Positions 54,895 to 64,000 of a stretch of 64,000 nucleotides of DNA are shown one piece after another. Position 1 is the stretch's first letter, and each line of letters opens with the position of its first letter. The DNA is from Campylobacterales bacterium. Lineage in GTDB: Bacteria > Campylobacterota > Campylobacteria > Campylobacterales > Sulfurospirillaceae. The stretch spans positions 186,001-250,000 of the forward strand of contig JAFGFU010000013.1 of NCBI GenBank assembly GCA_016930915.1. Direction: 5' to 3'. Below the pieces are notes generated by a model. That model had not been told where the DNA came from and ran no database searches. It saw only the letters and a program-made list of their open reading frames with translations. The translations under genes were made by a program, and so were the position numbers.

Positions 54895-55370
54895 TAAACT
54901 TTCTCCACCATGAAAATTGGCATATCAAACTCAACGGGTTGTCCATCTGCAACTAAAATATCTAAGATTTTGCAGTCAAACTCTGCTTCAATTTCATTCA
55001 TAATTTTCATCGCTTCAATAATACCAATTGGCTGACCTTTACGGATCACATCGCCGACTTTTGCAAACGCAGCAGCTCCAGGAGCTGGAGATTTATAAAA
55101 TGTTCCCACCATGGGAGATTTGATGCTTAATCCAGCAGGTGCCGCATTAACACTGGCTTCTCCACTGCTAAGAGGTACAGAGCTTGCTACAGGTGCTGAA
55201 GCTGCCACAGCAGGTGCCATCGGCGCAGATACCATCGGTGTACCGTGCACCACAGTAGGCTCAAAACCTTTTTGTAACTCAATACTAAAATCACCCTCTT
55301 TGATTTTTAGTTTTGTGATGTCACTTTTATCAAAAAAACGCATTAACTCTCTAATTTCATTTTTATCCAT
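54894..55370 (-). CDS. accB: Biotin carboxyl carrier protein
   Basis: 158 residues. N-terminal MDKNEIRELMRFFDKSDITKLKIKEG, an Ala/Pro/Val-rich flexible linker (about residues 38-82), and a C-terminal biotinyl domain with SPMVGTFYKSP and the biotinylated lysine in IIEAMKIMNEIEAE. Adjacent to accC, the usual pair. Confidence 0.97.
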   Translation of the reverse strand: MDKNEIRELMRFFDKSDITKLKIKEGDFSIELQKGFEPTVVHGTPMVSAPMAPAVAASAPVASSVPLSSGEASVNAAPAGLSIKSPMVGTFYKSPAPGAAAFAKVGDVIRKGQPIGIIEAMKIMNEIEAEFDCKILDILVADGQPVEFDMPIFMVEKV

Positions 55371-55418
55371 TGAATTCTCCTAATAATTTGCCATCTTTTG
55401 GCATAACATAAAGTGTGT

Positions 55419-55424
55419 TATAAT
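55419..55424 (+). promoter_or_regulatory. Probable -10 of dcd
   Basis: TATAAT, 47 bases before the dcd ATG, in the 100-base region between divergent accB and dcd. The complementary strand holds TATTAT nearby that may serve accB. Motif-and-position inference. Confidence 0.45.
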
Positions 55425-55470
55425 ACCATACTAAAGATATACACTCACTTAATAATATAAAGGTAATTTT

Positions 55471-56031
55471 ATGGGTTTGAAAGCAGACAGTTGGATACGT
55501 GAAAAATCGCTTAAAGAGCGTATGATAGAGCCTTTTTGCGAAGAGCAAGTGGGCAAAGATGTGGTCAGTTACGGTGTGAGCAGTTATGGGTATGATATTC
55601 GAGTGGGACGTGAGTTTAAAATCTTCACCAATGTCAATTCAACCGTGGTTGATCCCAAAGAATTTGACGATAAAAATGTCATTGATTTTACAGGAGATAT
55701 TTGTATTGTCCCACCAAACTCATTTGCCTTAGCACGTACGGTTGAGTACTTTCGTATTCCAAAAAATGTCCTTGCAATTTGTCTAGGGAAAAGTACCTAT
55801 GCACGTTGTGGCATCATTGTAAATGTAACCCCATTTGAGCCAGAGTTTGAAGGACACATCACCATCGAAATTTCAAATACTACGCCATTGCCTGCTAAAA
55901 TTTATGCCAATGAAGGCATTGCGCAAGTGCTCTTTTTAGAGGGTGATACCGAATGTGAAACCACCTATAAAGATAAAAAAGGAAAATACCAAGGTCAAAC
56001 AGGTATTACCTTGCCACGTATTTTAAAATAA
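55471..56031 (+). CDS. dcd: dCTP deaminase
   Basis: 186 residues. Makes dUTP from d[74 protein letters not shown] (catalytic Glu region) and the C-terminal [14 protein letters not shown] are the family's. AAAGGTAATTTT precedes the ATG. Followed after six bases by a GNAT gene. Confidence 0.96.
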   Translation: MGLKADSWIREKSLKERMIEPFCEEQVGKDVVSYGVSSYGYDIRVGREFKIFTNVNSTVVDPKEFDDKNVIDFTGDICIVPPNSFALARTVEYFRIPKNVLAICLGKSTYARCGIIVNVTPFEPEFEGHITIEISNTTPLPAKIYANEGIAQVLFLEGDTECETTYKDKKGKYQGQTGITLPRILK

Positions 56032-56037
56032 ATTTTT

Positions 56038-56676
56038 ATGGCGTTACATGTAACGATTTTAACCACCCAAAATGTCTTAGCGTTTGATGGCTTTTATGCC
56101 ATCTACACAGAGGCATTTCCGCTTAGCGAACAAAAAAGTAAAGAGACTCTTTTAGCCATGCTCGATGCTTCTTTTTACACCATTTATTTAGCGTATCATG
56201 ACGAAAAAATAGTCGGATTTTGCATTATGTACCATCCTCAAAATACTGATTTTTTTCTTCTTGAATACATTGCCATTACCCCACACATTCAAGCCAAAGG
56301 CTTAGGCTCTTTTTTGCTAAAAGAGAGCATTGAATTGCTCTTTGAAAAAGAGGGAATTCGCCCCATTCTCATTGAAATCGACTCGCCCGAACATGCCTCT
56401 TTCGAGCAGGAAATCCGTGAAAAAAGAGAGCGGTTCTACCGTAAAATGGGAGCTTTAAAAATCAAGCCTTTTGATTATATTTTACCGCTTCACAGTGATG
56501 AAACACCACCTCCTATGAAACTTTTACTGTTGCATTACCCCTACGCAACACTTGAAAAAGCGACCCTCAAACGATGGCTTGAAACCTTATATAATGGCGC
56601 ATACAACTGTCCCAAAGATGACCCTCGCATTGCACAGATGCTTGCTGATACACCCTCTTATTTTAAGTTTGACTAA
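56038..56676 (+). CDS. GNAT-family acetyltransferase
   Basis: 212 residues. MYHPQNTDFFLLEYIAITPHIQAKGLGSFLLKESIEL gives the Q-x-x-G-x-G acetyl-CoA loop near residue 83. The N-terminus (FDGFYAIYTEAFPLSEQKSKETLLAML) and FYRKMGALKI near residue 135 complete the fold; a C-terminal extension of about 60 residues follows. Substrate unknown. The start codon area is itself a palindrome copy (MALHVTIL, 56044-56053). Confidence 0.8.
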   Translation: MALHVTILTTQNVLAFDGFYAIYTEAFPLSEQKSKETLLAMLDASFYTIYLAYHDEKIVGFCIMYHPQNTDFFLLEYIAITPHIQAKGLGSFLLKESIELLFEKEGIRPILIEIDSPEHASFEQEIREKRERFYRKMGALKIKPFDYILPLHSDETPPPMKLLLLHYPYATLEKATLKRWLETLYNGAYNCPKDDPRIAQMLADTPSYFKFD

Positions 56677-56696
56677 AAAAAAATACAATACCTAAA

Positions 56697-57194
56697 TTAT
56701 TTTTTATTTCTCACCCAACGTATTCTGTATGCAATCCCTTGAGTATGGGCATCTACACTACCCTGTATAAAATCCATCGTATAAAACAATGAAGGCATCT
56801 CTTTAATCTCTTCATTACTCAAATACGTTGTTCTACTCCAATACATAGACTCCCCTTCATCAGAGTCTATATCAGGAAAAATAGTACTATCAATAGGATA
56901 ATCTTTACACGCTACATCCACTAAACTTGCAAGTTCATCAATACTCGGTAAACGCCATTTTTTATTAGTTTGTTCTATTTTCCTAGCTTCTTTTAATGTT
57001 AAAAGCTCTATCTCACCAACACATCCAACACCATTTTTCCAAGACATCCCATGCGTACATCGACTCCAAATTAGCCCTGTTTTTTTATCATATACTTCCG
57101 CATTATTTTGCACTAAAGAGAAACTTTTAGTGCATTTTGCGGACATAGTTTGAACAAAAAAAATTAAAAAAAAGAGGCAAACCATACTTTTCAT
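56697..57194 (-). CDS. Exported DUF1566-type protein
   Basis: 165 residues. Signal peptide MKSMVCLFFLIFFVQTMSA. The mature part reads VYDKKTGLIWSRCTHGMSW, LTLKEARKIEQTNKKWRLPSIDELASLVD and YWSRTTYL...YRIRWVRN, the DUF1566 (Lcl C-terminal-like) pattern of the C-type-lectin-related fold. AT-rich, without a palindrome, unlike its neighbours. It abuts the rRNA methyltransferase gene with a two-base gap. Role unknown. Confidence 0.75.
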   Translation of the reverse strand: MKSMVCLFFLIFFVQTMSAKCTKSFSLVQNNAEVYDKKTGLIWSRCTHGMSWKNGVGCVGEIELLTLKEARKIEQTNKKWRLPSIDELASLVDVACKDYPIDSTIFPDIDSDEGESMYWSRTTYLSNEEIKEMPSLFYTMDFIQGSVDAHTQGIAYRIRWVRNKK

Positions 57195-57196
57195 AA

Positions 57197-58369
57197 TTAC
57201 TTCTCAACCCTCAGCAACAACCCATTCAAATAAAACGAAGCACTTGCGTTAATCAAGCACGGGTGGTCTGCGTCTTGTTGCATCTGCTCTAAAAGTACGT
57301 ATTGCACTTTTAAATCATGTGAAACTTCCATCGCAATTTCTAAGAGCTCTTTGCGTCCCACATGATGCGAACAGGAGAAAAATCCAATCAACCCGCCATC
57401 TTTTACTGCTTTGGTGCTTTCCATCAACAAATGTTTAAAGCCTCGTTTAGCACCCACAGCTTGCTCTTTGGTTTTGGCGAAGGATGGTGGGTCAATGATG
57501 ACCATATCGAAGCTGTTTTTGTATTTTTGCTCTTTTAAAAAGGTGAAAACATCCTTTACATGTAAAGATTCACTCACGAGTTCATTGTGTTCTAAATTGG
57601 TTTTGGTTTGCGCAATAGCAGAGTCGGAGGCATCGACAAACACGCACTCTTTAGCTCCTGCATGCAGTGCGTAAATGCCAAAACCCCCTGCGTTGCAACA
57701 CAAGTCTAAAACCTTATCATTTTCTTTAATGTACTGTGCACACATGCTTCTATTTTTGCGCTGGTCAAGGTAAAAGCCTGTCTTTTGCGCATCTTCAATG
57801 TCCACTAAAAAACGTAAACCGTTTTCCTTGAGTTCAAACTGCACACAAAGCTCCCCAAAAAGTGTGCCGTTTTTATCTTCAAGCCCTTCAATTTCTCTCG
57901 AATGAAGGTCTGATTTTTCAACCATCCACGTGGGATTTAAAAACTGTTTAAGCGTGCTGATGATGAGCTCACGATACACTTCCATGCCTGCAGTGTTGAT
58001 TTGAATGGCAAGATTTTCACCGTATTTATCGACAATGAGTCCTGGTAAAAAATCGGCTTCGGAGTGAATAAGCCGTACAGCATTGGTCGTTTTCAAAAGC
58101 GCTTCACGTTTTTTAATAGCATTTTTAATGCGGTTATGAAAAAACTTTTTACCAATCTCTTCTTTACCAAAACTGAGCACTCTTGCAAAAATAGCGCATT
58201 TGGGATTGACATAAGCGGTTCCTAAAAAACCATCTTTTTTAGAAAAGAGTGCGACCACTTCACCGCTTTGAAACTCTTCTTTGTTGGAGTCGATTTCGTT
58301 GGAATAAACCCATGGGGTAAAACGTCTAAGTTTTGGAACAACGGAGTGTTTGATATAGACTTTATTCAT
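57197..58369 (-). CDS. Class I SAM-dependent rRNA methyltransferase (RlmI-like)
   Basis: 390 residues. N-terminal PUA-like part (VYIKHSVVPKLRRFTPWVYSNEID), a middle RNA-binding region, and a C-terminal Rossmann methyltransferase: GFYLDQRKNR, KVLDLCCNAGGFGIYALHAGAKECVFVDAS (SAM loop) and DMVIIDPPSFAKTKEQ (catalytic DPPSF). By analogy with RlmI it should make m5C in 23S rRNA. A palindrome (57556) is read as Ser-Leu-His-Val-Lys-Asp. Overlaps the hydrolase gene by eight bases. Confidence 0.88.
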   Translation of the reverse strand: MNKVYIKHSVVPKLRRFTPWVYSNEIDSNKEEFQSGEVVALFSKKDGFLGTAYVNPKCAIFARVLSFGKEEIGKKFFHNRIKNAIKKREALLKTTNAVRLIHSEADFLPGLIVDKYGENLAIQINTAGMEVYRELIISTLKQFLNPTWMVEKSDLHSREIEGLEDKNGTLFGELCVQFELKENGLRFLVDIEDAQKTGFYLDQRKNRSMCAQYIKENDKVLDLCCNAGGFGIYALHAGAKECVFVDASDSAIAQTKTNLEHNELVSESLHVKDVFTFLKEQKYKNSFDMVIIDPPSFAKTKEQAVGAKRGFKHLLMESTKAVKDGGLIGFFSCSHHVGRKELLEIAMEVSHDLKVQYVLLEQMQQDADHPCLINASASFYLNGLLLRVEK

Positions 58370-59144
58370 TAAAATTTCCTAATATTTTTTGAAGCTCTTC
58401 ACAAAAAGAGGGATGGGTAAGCACATCGCCGTGCGTCGTATTTGAAAAGCTTACATGTAAAGGTGTTTGGGGTATGGCTTCAATGAGTTTTTCAAGGTGG
58501 TAGCGTGGAATGGTCGCATCGTTTTGCACCTCCATAATCGCAATAGGTGCGCTCACAAAAGCCACATAACGCACACTTTCAAACGTATGTTTTAACAAAA
58601 AACGTATGGGAAACATCGGATACTTTTTCTGTGCCACAGAGACAATGGAGTCATACGGGGTTAAAAGCACCAAACCATCATTCACCCTTTTGGATGCCAA
58701 AAAACTTGCCACCCCACTGCCCAAACTTCGCCCCATAATCACCACTTTTCTACCCCGTGCGTAGGTGTCATAAATTTTCAGTGCATCGCTAAAAAATGCC
58801 TCCTCACTGGGTTTTCCGCCACTTTTTCCATAGCCTCTATAATTAAACGCAATCACATCATAGCCTTGCAAGGCTTTTACATGTAAGACAAAACGGGTAG
58901 CATCGTCTGCATTACCACCAAAGTAAAGGAGCAATCCTGCATTGCTCTGTTCATCTTTACGTAAAATCCCTTCTAAAACAACATTTTCATTTACATGTAA
59001 CGCTAATGGCTCTAGGTTTTCGCCTTGTGGGGCGGGTTTTTCTTCAATGAGATGTGCCGCAAAAATCTGTTTCTCTTGGGTAAAATAAAGATACCCCATC
59101 GCTCCCACATAGAGTACCACCACGCCCATTAAAACCTTAATCAT
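58362..59144 (-). CDS. Membrane-anchored alpha/beta hydrolase
   Basis: 260 residues. N-terminal helix MIKVLMGVVVLYVGAMGYLYF, then an alpha/beta-hydrolase: LLLYFGGNADDATRF (oxyanion region), VIAFNYRGYGKSGGKPSEEAFFSDAL, and the nucleophile elbow VIMGRSLGSGVASFLA; the histidine lies in NTTHGDVLTHPSF. Relatives (ABHD13/BEM46 type) are putative lipases or thioesterases. Three palindrome copies (58451, 58877, 58991), all in the Leu-His-Val frame. Overlaps by four bases with the next methyltransferase gene. Confidence 0.82.
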   Translation of the reverse strand: MIKVLMGVVVLYVGAMGYLYFTQEKQIFAAHLIEEKPAPQGENLEPLALHVNENVVLEGILRKDEQSNAGLLLYFGGNADDATRFVLHVKALQGYDVIAFNYRGYGKSGGKPSEEAFFSDALKIYDTYARGRKVVIMGRSLGSGVASFLASKRVNDGLVLLTPYDSIVSVAQKKYPMFPIRFLLKHTFESVRYVAFVSAPIAIMEVQNDATIPRYHLEKLIEAIPQTPLHVSFSNTTHGDVLTHPSFCEELQKILGNFNE

Positions 59145-59728
59145 ACCCCCTCCTTCTTCAAAAACACGGTAAAATCCCCCTCCATATACCCCTCGTACAT
59201 TTGCACTTCGTAAGCAAAATCGCTCACATACGCTTCAATTTCTTCGGGTAAAAAGTAGTTAAAATGCCCCTCACGCTCTTCACCCCTTAAGAGATTAAAA
59301 ATAAATCCCTGATTGCACGCCTCAAAACAACGGCGAATGAAGGTAAAGGTCTCCTCACGGCTTAAAATATTCATCGACCCGCTGGCAACGTAAAAATCCG
59401 CCAACGCAAGGCTATCGTTTAAAACATCACACTTAACACAGTGCTGTTTGGTACGTTTTTGTGCGACAAAAAGTGCTTCTAAAAGCACATCATACCCCGT
59501 ATATGCCCTAGGAACGGTGCCTTTTTGTTGTAAAAAAAGGTAAAAATCACCAAAACCACACCCCGCATCAATCACACTGCTGTGCTGTAAATAGGGCATT
59601 AAAAGCTCATAAATCACTTCAAAACGGATATGCTGTGAGCCCTTAGAGTTCCAATTCAACCCACGGGCAGTACACCCGTAGCGTTTCATAGCATTTTGGT
59701 AAAAGCGTTGGTTGTTAATACGAGGCAT
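59141..59728 (-). CDS. SAM-dependent methyltransferase
   Basis: 195 residues. SSVIDAGCGFGDFYLFLQQKG is the SAM-binding motif I near residue 58, followed by AYTGYDVLLEALFVAQKRT, KCDVLNDSLALADFYVASGSMNIL and a C-terminal helix/strand set. The N-terminus (INNQRFYQNAMKRYGCTARGLNW) is a helical lid. Substrate unknown. It lies between flaC and the hydrolase gene, so flagellar or glycan substrates are possible but unsupported. Confidence 0.8.
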   Translation of the reverse strand: MPRINNQRFYQNAMKRYGCTARGLNWNSKGSQHIRFEVIYELLMPYLQHSSVIDAGCGFGDFYLFLQQKGTVPRAYTGYDVLLEALFVAQKRTKQHCVKCDVLNDSLALADFYVASGSMNILSREETFTFIRRCFEACNQGFIFNLLRGEEREGHFNYFLPEEIEAYVSDFAYEVQMYEGYMEGDFTVFLKKEGV

Positions 59729-59755
59729 CAGAAGAAGGTGAAAAAAGAGGCACGT

Positions 59756-60478
59756 TTAATTTAAAAGTGCCAGAATACTTTGTTGCATCAAATTGTTCTG
59801 ATGCACTTGGGCAAGCGTTGAGCTGGTCAGTTTTATCTCATCACTATTGAGTTGGGCGATTTTTTCTTCCATTGGTTTTTCTGCAATCTGCGCATTAGCA
59901 CTGCTTAAATTGGTAATTGTAGTCAGCGAATTGGTAATCTCACTCATAGCACTATTGATACTACCGCCTGCGGTTTGGCTCAAACTGCTCAAATTTTCTC
60001 TAAAATTGGCAATGCCTTCTTGATCATCCACCGAAAGTTCTGAGAGTCCTGAAACTTCAAGTCCATATGTACTTGAGAGCATATTTTGCCCATTGTACGT
60101 GGTTTGCTCCGTAATGTCTTGCATCGCCCCTTGAATAGCACTAAATTCTTCTTGCACCATCGCTCTTTGATCATCGTTCAATGAAGCGCTGTTGTAGCGT
60201 ACGGAGAGTTCATTCAACCTGTCTGTATTGGATTGAAGGGCTTGGAGTGAGCTATCGGCAATTTGGTACATGCTTACCGTTTCATTGGCATTTTGGACAC
60301 TTTGGGTGAGCGAAGAGATTTGAGAAGAGAGCGCATCGGAGATGACAAGGTTGGCACTATCCACGCCTTGAAGCTCTTTCATCGCACCAATTTTTTCTAA
60401 AGTGGCAGAGGTATTCTCTTTGTTTTGTGAAATAAGATTGAGAATTTGGGTATTGGAACTGCTTGAAATTTTCATCAC
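59756..60478 (-). CDS. flaC: FlaC-type short flagellin, secreted through the flagellar export system
   Basis: 240 residues (239 from the ATG at 60475). Only the conserved flagellin ends are present: GVDSANLVISDALSSQISSLTQSVQNANETVSMYQIADSSLQALQSNTDRLNELSVRYNSASLNDDQRAMVQ in the N-terminal D0/D1 region, TYNGQNML, and a C-terminal helix ending NNLMQQSILALLN. The variable central domains are missing. In C. jejuni FlaC of this size is exported but is not a main filament part. The adjacency to pse genes fits flagellin glycosylation. Start context: GGGGCATGTG before ATGATG. Confidence 0.88.
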   Translation of the reverse strand: MMKISSSSNTQILNLISQNKENTSATLEKIGAMKELQGVDSANLVISDALSSQISSLTQSVQNANETVSMYQIADSSLQALQSNTDRLNELSVRYNSASLNDDQRAMVQEEFSAIQGAMQDITEQTTYNGQNMLSSTYGLEVSGLSELSVDDQEGIANFRENLSSLSQTAGGSINSAMSEITNSLTTITNLSSANAQIAEKPMEEKIAQLNSDEIKLTSSTLAQVHQNNLMQQSILALLN

Positions 60479-60568
60479 ATGCCCCTTACTTAAAGATGTC
60501 TTTATTATACTACTCCTATCATACTCTTGTCAAATAGAGTGCGGAATTAGAATTGCTTTTTAAAATAA

Positions 60569-62696
<2,128 letters not shown>

Positions 62697-62700
<4 letters not shown>

Positions 62701-63389
62701 ACATTGCTATTATCCCCGCACGAGGGGGAAGTAAGCGCATTCCTCGTAAAAATATCAAGGAGTTTTGCGGTAAACCCATCATCGCTTACAGTATTGAAAC
62801 TGCCCAAAAAAGCGGACTGTTTGATAAAATCATCGTCAGTACCGATGATGAAGCCATAGCGGGTGTCGCACGTTTTTATGGAGCCGAGGTTCCTTTTATG
62901 CGACCTCGTGAACTCAGTGATGATTTTACGGGTACAGGAGCAGTGGTAGAGCACGCACTTCAGACCTTAAAAAAAAGAGGTGAAAGCTATGATTTTGCGT
63001 GTACGATTTATGCGACTGCGCCTCTTTTAGAGCCTTGTTATCTTATAGAAGGGTTTGAAAAACTTCATACGAGCGATGCAGTATTTTCTTTTTCCGCAAC
63101 CTCTATGCCCTTTCCCATCTGGCGTACCTTTAAAATCACGCCAAATGAGCGCTGTGAAATGTTTTGGAAAGAAAATTTTTCAAAGCGTTCTCAAGATTTA
63201 GAAGAAGCGTATCAAGATGCAGGAGAATTTTACTGGCACAACCTTCACAAAACTGCACATGATGTGATGTTTGGAGGAGAGAGTATTCCTATTATTTTAC
63301 CCCGCCATTTGGTACAAGACATCGACACGCCTGAGGATTGGACAAGGGCGGAGCTGATGTATAAGGTACTGCATGAAAACACTCATTAG
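62697..63389 (+). CDS. pseF: Pseudaminic acid cytidylyltransferase PseF
   Basis: 230 residues from the ATG at 62697 overlapping the pseC stop. MNIAIIPARGGSKRIPRKNIKEFCGKPIIAYSIETA is the CMP-sugar synthetase signature, with IIVSTDDEAIAGVA, YATAPLLEPCYLIEGF and DIDTPEDW. Activates the finished sugar with CTP for glycosylation. The end overlaps pseG by 17 bases. Order pseB-pseC-pseF-pseG is typical. Confidence 0.95.
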
Positions 63390-64000
63390 AGCGGACAGTT
63401 CTAGCACCATTGGTCTTGGACATATCATGCGAGACCTTGTTTTTGCCAAAGAACTTGAAGGCGAAGTGCTCTTTGCCTGCCAAAATTTAGAGGGCAACAT
63501 TATCGAGCAGATTCCCTATGAGGTTAAACGCCTCACTTCTAACGATGTGGGCGAGCTTATCGCACTGATTCACTCTTTACATGTAAACCTTTTAGTCATC
63601 GACCATTACGGCATTGACGTCTCTTTCGAGCGAAAAATCAAAGAGGCGACGGGAGTAAGGATTTTAAGCGTTGATGACACCTACGCAAAACACTATTGCG
63701 ACATTCTTCTCAACCCAAACCTAAGTGCAGATGCTTCACGCTACGAGGGGCTTGTTCCAAAAGGGTGCGAACTTCGTTGTGGAGTGCCCTTGATACGAGA
63801 AGAATTCCATACAGAAAAAACAATTCAGCGTGAAAAAATCTACGATGTGTGCATTGCGATGGGTGGCAGTGATGCGGGGCATCTCTCCCAAAAAATAGCC
63901 CAAATTTTACCCAACAACAAGCGCATTGCCATTCTCACAACCACTGCCAATGCACATCTTAAAGCGTTGAAATCTTTTGTGGCAGATACGCCTAACATCG
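63373..64000 (+). CDS. pseG: UDP-2,4-diacetamido-2,4,6-trideoxy-beta-L-altropyranose hydrolase PseG, 3' end missing
   Basis: The ATG at 63373 opens an uninterrupted frame to the end of the window (about 209 residues visible). RADSSSTIGLGHIMRDLVFAKEL is the PseG N-terminus (GxGH), LVIDHYGIDVSFERKIK and ILSVDDTYAKHYCDILLNPNL follow, and CIAMGGSDAGHLSQKIAQIL begins the UDP-binding C-terminal half. It removes UDP from the fourth pathway intermediate. A palindrome (63577) is read as Ser-Leu-His-Val-Asn. Starts 17 bases inside pseF. Confidence 0.92.
   Translation, partial: MKTLIRADSSSTIGLGHIMRDLVFAKELEGEVLFACQNLEGNIIEQIPYEVKRLTSNDVGELIALIHSLHVNLLVIDHYGIDVSFERKIKEATGVRILSVDDTYAKHYCDILLNPNLSADASRYEGLVPKGCELRCGVPLIREEFHTEKTIQREKIYDVCIAMGGSDAGHLSQKIAQILPNNKRIAILTTTANAHLKALKSFVADTPNI

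Overview
The window looks like chromosome from a free-living member of the Campylobacterota, most likely Sulfurospirillum or a close relative. I infer this from gene content, because no 16S rRNA gene is present. The pointers are a FlaC-type secreted flagellin beside the pseudaminic-acid genes pseB-pseC-pseF-pseG, MqnA of the futalosine menaquinone route, a NifS/NifU pair as Fe-S machinery, and the order mqnA, upp, malic enzyme, gltX, SurA-like chaperone, accC, accB, dcd, which I recall from Campylobacter jejuni. Base composition is AT-rich and genes are tightly packed, many with 1-17 base overlaps.

Layout. 0-7 kb: the start of a carboxynorspermidine dehydrogenase-like gene, rdgB, mltA, an MFS exporter with YqaA- and Rof-like followers, a GNAT enzyme, a Crp-type regulator and small envelope proteins. 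7.2-8.9 kb: an inserted patch with a toxin-antitoxin pair and a PutAbiC-like abortive-infection protein, bounded by two copies of the 3' end of moeA. 8.8-13 kb: moeA, moaE, moaD (molybdopterin) and nifU, nifS (Fe-S clusters). 13-23 kb: fliI, folE, tig, clpP, a GGDEF protein with a broken active site, def, comM/yifB, nnr, purN, thiG. 23.0-24.2 kb: a tRNA cluster (Pro, His, Arg, Arg, Leu) with a strong promoter, then an AT-rich accessory gap. 25-29.8 kb: a six-gene operon of three NosL-type domains, an 8-TM cysteine-rich membrane protein and a LolD/FtsX-type ABC transporter. 30-35 kb: YccF, a saccharopine-dehydrogenase-like protein, a convergent GHKL-ATPase/STAS-like pair, EamA, mnmA. 35-40 kb: a diguanylate cyclase and an ArsC/rhodanese/TauE/ArsP/rhodanese/thioredoxin operon behind an ArsR-type operator. 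40-56 kb: a coiled-coil protein, a divergent MreB paralogue, TerC, mqnA, gdhA, a large GGDEF-EAL sensor, then the Campylobacter-conserved block. 56-64 kb: acetyl- and methyltransferases, flaC and the pseudaminic acid operon, which runs off the end.

The most striking signal is not a gene. The palindrome TTACATGTAA, usually as TTTACATGTAAA, occurs 42 times by my hand count. My rough expectation is well under one. It lies between genes (often just before a Shine-Dalgarno or beside a terminator) and inside coding regions, where it is read only in the two frames that avoid a stop (Leu-His-Val or Thr-Cys-Lys/Asn). It looks like a highly iterated functional palindrome of unknown role. Several long core genes and most of the acquired-looking patches lack it.

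Other points worth pursuing are the duplicated moeA end marking a defence insertion, the NosL-ABC operon, the ATPase/STAS-like module with a shared 14-base sequence upstream of both genes, and the arsenic/sulfur operon with paralogous cytoplasmic and exported rhodaneses.
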